Shown here one piece after another: positions 6,479-7,404 of a stretch of 7,404 nucleotides of DNA. Positions within the stretch are counted from its first letter, which is position 1. The number at the start of each line of letters is the position of its first letter. The notes below the pieces were generated by a model that was given only the letters and a program-made list of their open reading frames with translations, was not told where the DNA came from and made no database searches. Both the position numbers and the translations under genes were made by a program. This stretch comes from Candidatus Zhuqueibacterota bacterium (lineage in GTDB: Bacteria > SM23-31), in assembly GCA_022562855.1 (NCBI GenBank), contig JADFON010000080.1, positions 1 to 7,404 on the forward strand, written 5' to 3'.

Positions 6479-6499
6479 GCGCACAGCTTTATCCCGCAT
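6317..6499 (-). pseudogene. Truncated Wza-like polysaccharide export protein, N-terminus only
   Basis: Reading leftwards from the ATG at 6499 there is a signal peptide (MRDKAVRLFIRSG, then a hydrophobic core LATLLLFVVLMAP and a site near SAADSQ). It is followed by the start of the polysaccharide export domain, LQEYRIGPGDKLNIT. The RIGPGDKL motif is the hallmark of Wza/GumB/KpsD-type outer-membrane export lipoproteins and their relatives, which form the channel for capsule or exopolysaccharide. After base 6356 the frame leaves the family within a residue or two (EKEIGLFTIPE) and stops at 6317, so more than 100 residues are missing. An upstream GTG at 6535 would add 12 residues ahead of the signal peptide. 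The ATG at 6499 gives a better signal sequence and has AGTAGGG three bases upstream. The gene lies 191 bases downstream of the beta-barrel gene on the same strand, the usual pairing in alphaproteobacterial polysaccharide loci. Confidence 0.8.
6353..6376. other. Breakpoint joining two head-to-head gene fragments
   Basis: The plus-strand gene keeps family-like sequence up to IEFIA (base 6376). The minus-strand export gene keeps its family motif down to NIT (base 6356). The roughly 20 bases between can be read plausibly as both, which fits a join at a short shared sequence. Left of it the DNA is moderate in G+C and FCB-like; to the right G+C rises. Hand counts of single 60-base blocks gave about 45% at 3601-3660 and about 57% at 6901-6960. 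Confidence 0.7.
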
Positions 6500-6587
6500 C
6501 GACCCTACTCGCTCAATAAAATACAAAAGACGCACAAATTACAGACCGCCTAATATTCCATGTTACGGTATGTACTGCATATCAGAT

Positions 6588-6627
6588 CGTCAATATAGGG
6601 TATTCATTCGGCAACATAGGGTATGTT
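6588..6627 (-). promoter_or_regulatory. Phased repeats and dyad upstream of a -35-like box, for the export gene
   Basis: ATAGGGTAT occurs twice (6595-6603 and 6616-6624), starting 21 bases apart, two helical turns. The right copy is the centre of a perfect dyad AACATA-GGG-TATGTT (6613-6627). On the minus strand the left copy abuts TTGACG (6593 to 6588), a good -35 box. At 17-base spacing the -10 position is only TACCGT (6570-6565), which is poor and fits an activator-dependent promoter. It lies about 90-130 bases upstream of the ATG at 6499. Confidence 0.4.
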
Positions 6628-6690
6628 AACGGTCGGAATTTCATTGTTCCTGGGGGCGTATGATCTTCATCTAATACTCACATAACCCGT

Positions 6691-7404
6691 TTAAAACCTG
6701 GCGGTCAAAGAAAAATTGAGGACGTTGTTAACAAACGATCCGCCGGGCTGGTCGGCGAAACGTTCTTCATATGTATATTTTGCGTTGGCGATGAAATAGC
6801 GCCCGATGAAATATTTTGCGCCGAGCTCGAATTTCACGAGCTCGTCCGAACGGCTGATACCGTCGAAAGATTCGAGGTTGAGTTTGGCGCCGGCGCTCAA
6901 GAGGAGTTCCTCGAGCAAGCCGTAGTCGGCCTTCAACTCGAACGTCGATGTAAAGGCCGACGCCGCGCCGGGAAGTGTCGTTTCCCTGACGCTCCGGCGT
7001 ATATTTCCGGTGATGGTCATCAGGTCTGTCGGGTTCCAAATCAGGCTGCCCTTGAACGAGAAACCCTGGGTCGGGCCGAGTTTTGCGCGGCCGAGCGGCT
7101 GATCGTCGAAAGTTTGTTTTATGTAGCCGACACCGAGCTCGACGAAGGTCACGGCCGAGATGTCCAGGGTGCCGCCAAGCAGGACTTCGACGCCCCGGGA
7201 GCTGCGTTTGAAGCCGGAGTCGTCGATCGAGGTATCGAATTCGCGAAAATCATAGGTCGTCTCGACGAAGGCCGTCGAACCCGGCACCAATTCATAGCCG
7301 ACACGGGCGGTGGTCGTGATTTCTATGACGTCGCGGTCATCGTTGTTCGTGGTTCCGGCGTCATCGAAATCGATGATGTCGGCTTTGATATCGAGCTTCA
7401 CAAG
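6691..7404 (-). CDS. C-terminal part of an outer-membrane beta-barrel protein of exopolysaccharide loci (BBP2-like)
   Basis: The frame is open through the right edge; the GTG near 7401 is internal. So 237 C-terminal residues of a protein usually about 400 or more residues long are present. The sequence is a series of alternating amphipathic strands with acidic turns, for example ATVGYELVPGSTAFVETTYDFREFD-like pairs, the block RSSRGVEVLLGGTLDIS, FVELGVGYIKQTFDD, FSFKGSLIWNPTDLMTITGNIRRSVRETTLPGA, LLSAGAKLNLESFDGISRSDE and YFIANAKYTYEERF. It ends in FSLTARF. The terminal phenylalanine is the usual recognition signal for barrel assembly. The GSLIWNPTDLMT..RSVRETT segment is characteristic of the beta-barrel porin 2 family, which in alphaproteobacteria sits beside Wza-like export genes, as here. 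Its role is probably passage or assembly of exopolysaccharide at the outer membrane; this is inferred from context. Confidence 0.85.
   Translation of the reverse strand, partial: LVKLDIKADIIDFDDAGTTNNDDRDVIEITTTARVGYELVPGSTAFVETTYDFREFDTSIDDSGFKRSSRGVEVLLGGTLDISAVTFVELGVGYIKQTFDDQPLGRAKLGPTQGFSFKGSLIWNPTDLMTITGNIRRSVRETTLPGAASAFTSTFELKADYGLLEELLLSAGAKLNLESFDGISRSDELVKFELGAKYFIGRYFIANAKYTYEERFADQPGGSFVNNVLNFSLTARF

Noticed and set aside
1-7404. CRISPR arrays, tRNA or rRNA genes, insertion sequences
   Set aside because: No regularly spaced direct repeats, no tRNA-like cloverleaf, no rRNA segments and no transposase were seen on either strand.

Overview
The window looks like a piece of a metagenome or environmental genome whose left and right parts do not obviously belong together. 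From base 1 to about 6,370 the genes resemble those of the FCB group (Ignavibacteria, Calditrichota or similar): a 6-bladed beta-propeller fragment, a Tat-dependent molybdenum hydroxylase pair, a secreted protein of the LIC_10091 type, an M48 (Ste24-like) protease N-terminus and a short secreted or outer-membrane protein start. Spacers here are AT-rich and contain small palindromes. From about 6,356 to the end, on the minus strand, the genes resemble an alphaproteobacterial exopolysaccharide locus: an outer-membrane beta-barrel protein followed by a Wza-like export protein. This part is richer in G+C. The taxonomic assignments are inferences from protein style, not from searches.

Layout: (1) 2-403 (+), the 3' end of a beta-propeller-like gene. 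(2) 596-3312 (+), a tight two-gene operon for an IorAB-type molybdenum hydroxylase: a [2Fe-2S] subunit, then a Mo-pterin catalytic subunit with a twin-arginine signal. (3) 3313-3549, a convergent spacer with three hairpins, one a strong bidirectional terminator. (4) 3550-4683 (-), a secreted protein with methyltransferase-like motifs. (5) 4684-5052, a divergent promoter region. (6) 5053-5673 (+), an M48 protease cut off after its N-terminal membrane domain. (7) 5674-6085, non-coding, with two hairpin elements. (8) 6086-6478 (+), an N-terminal secreted-protein fragment that runs into the antisense of the export gene. (9) 6317-6499 (-), the Wza-like N-terminus, which breaks at the same junction. 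(10) a spacer with a phased repeat/operator. (11) 6691-7404 (-), the C-terminal 237 residues of the beta-barrel protein.

The hydroxylase subunits work together: electrons pass from the Mo site in the large subunit through the two [2Fe-2S] clusters of the small one, probably in the periplasm. The barrel and export proteins would serve polysaccharide secretion. The most notable feature is the junction near 6,353-6,376, where two gene starts of different type and opposite orientation meet head to head and both are truncated. This may be a real rearrangement or transfer, or an assembly or amplification chimera. I found no convincing new defence, mobile or RNA system. No tRNA, rRNA or CRISPR was seen.
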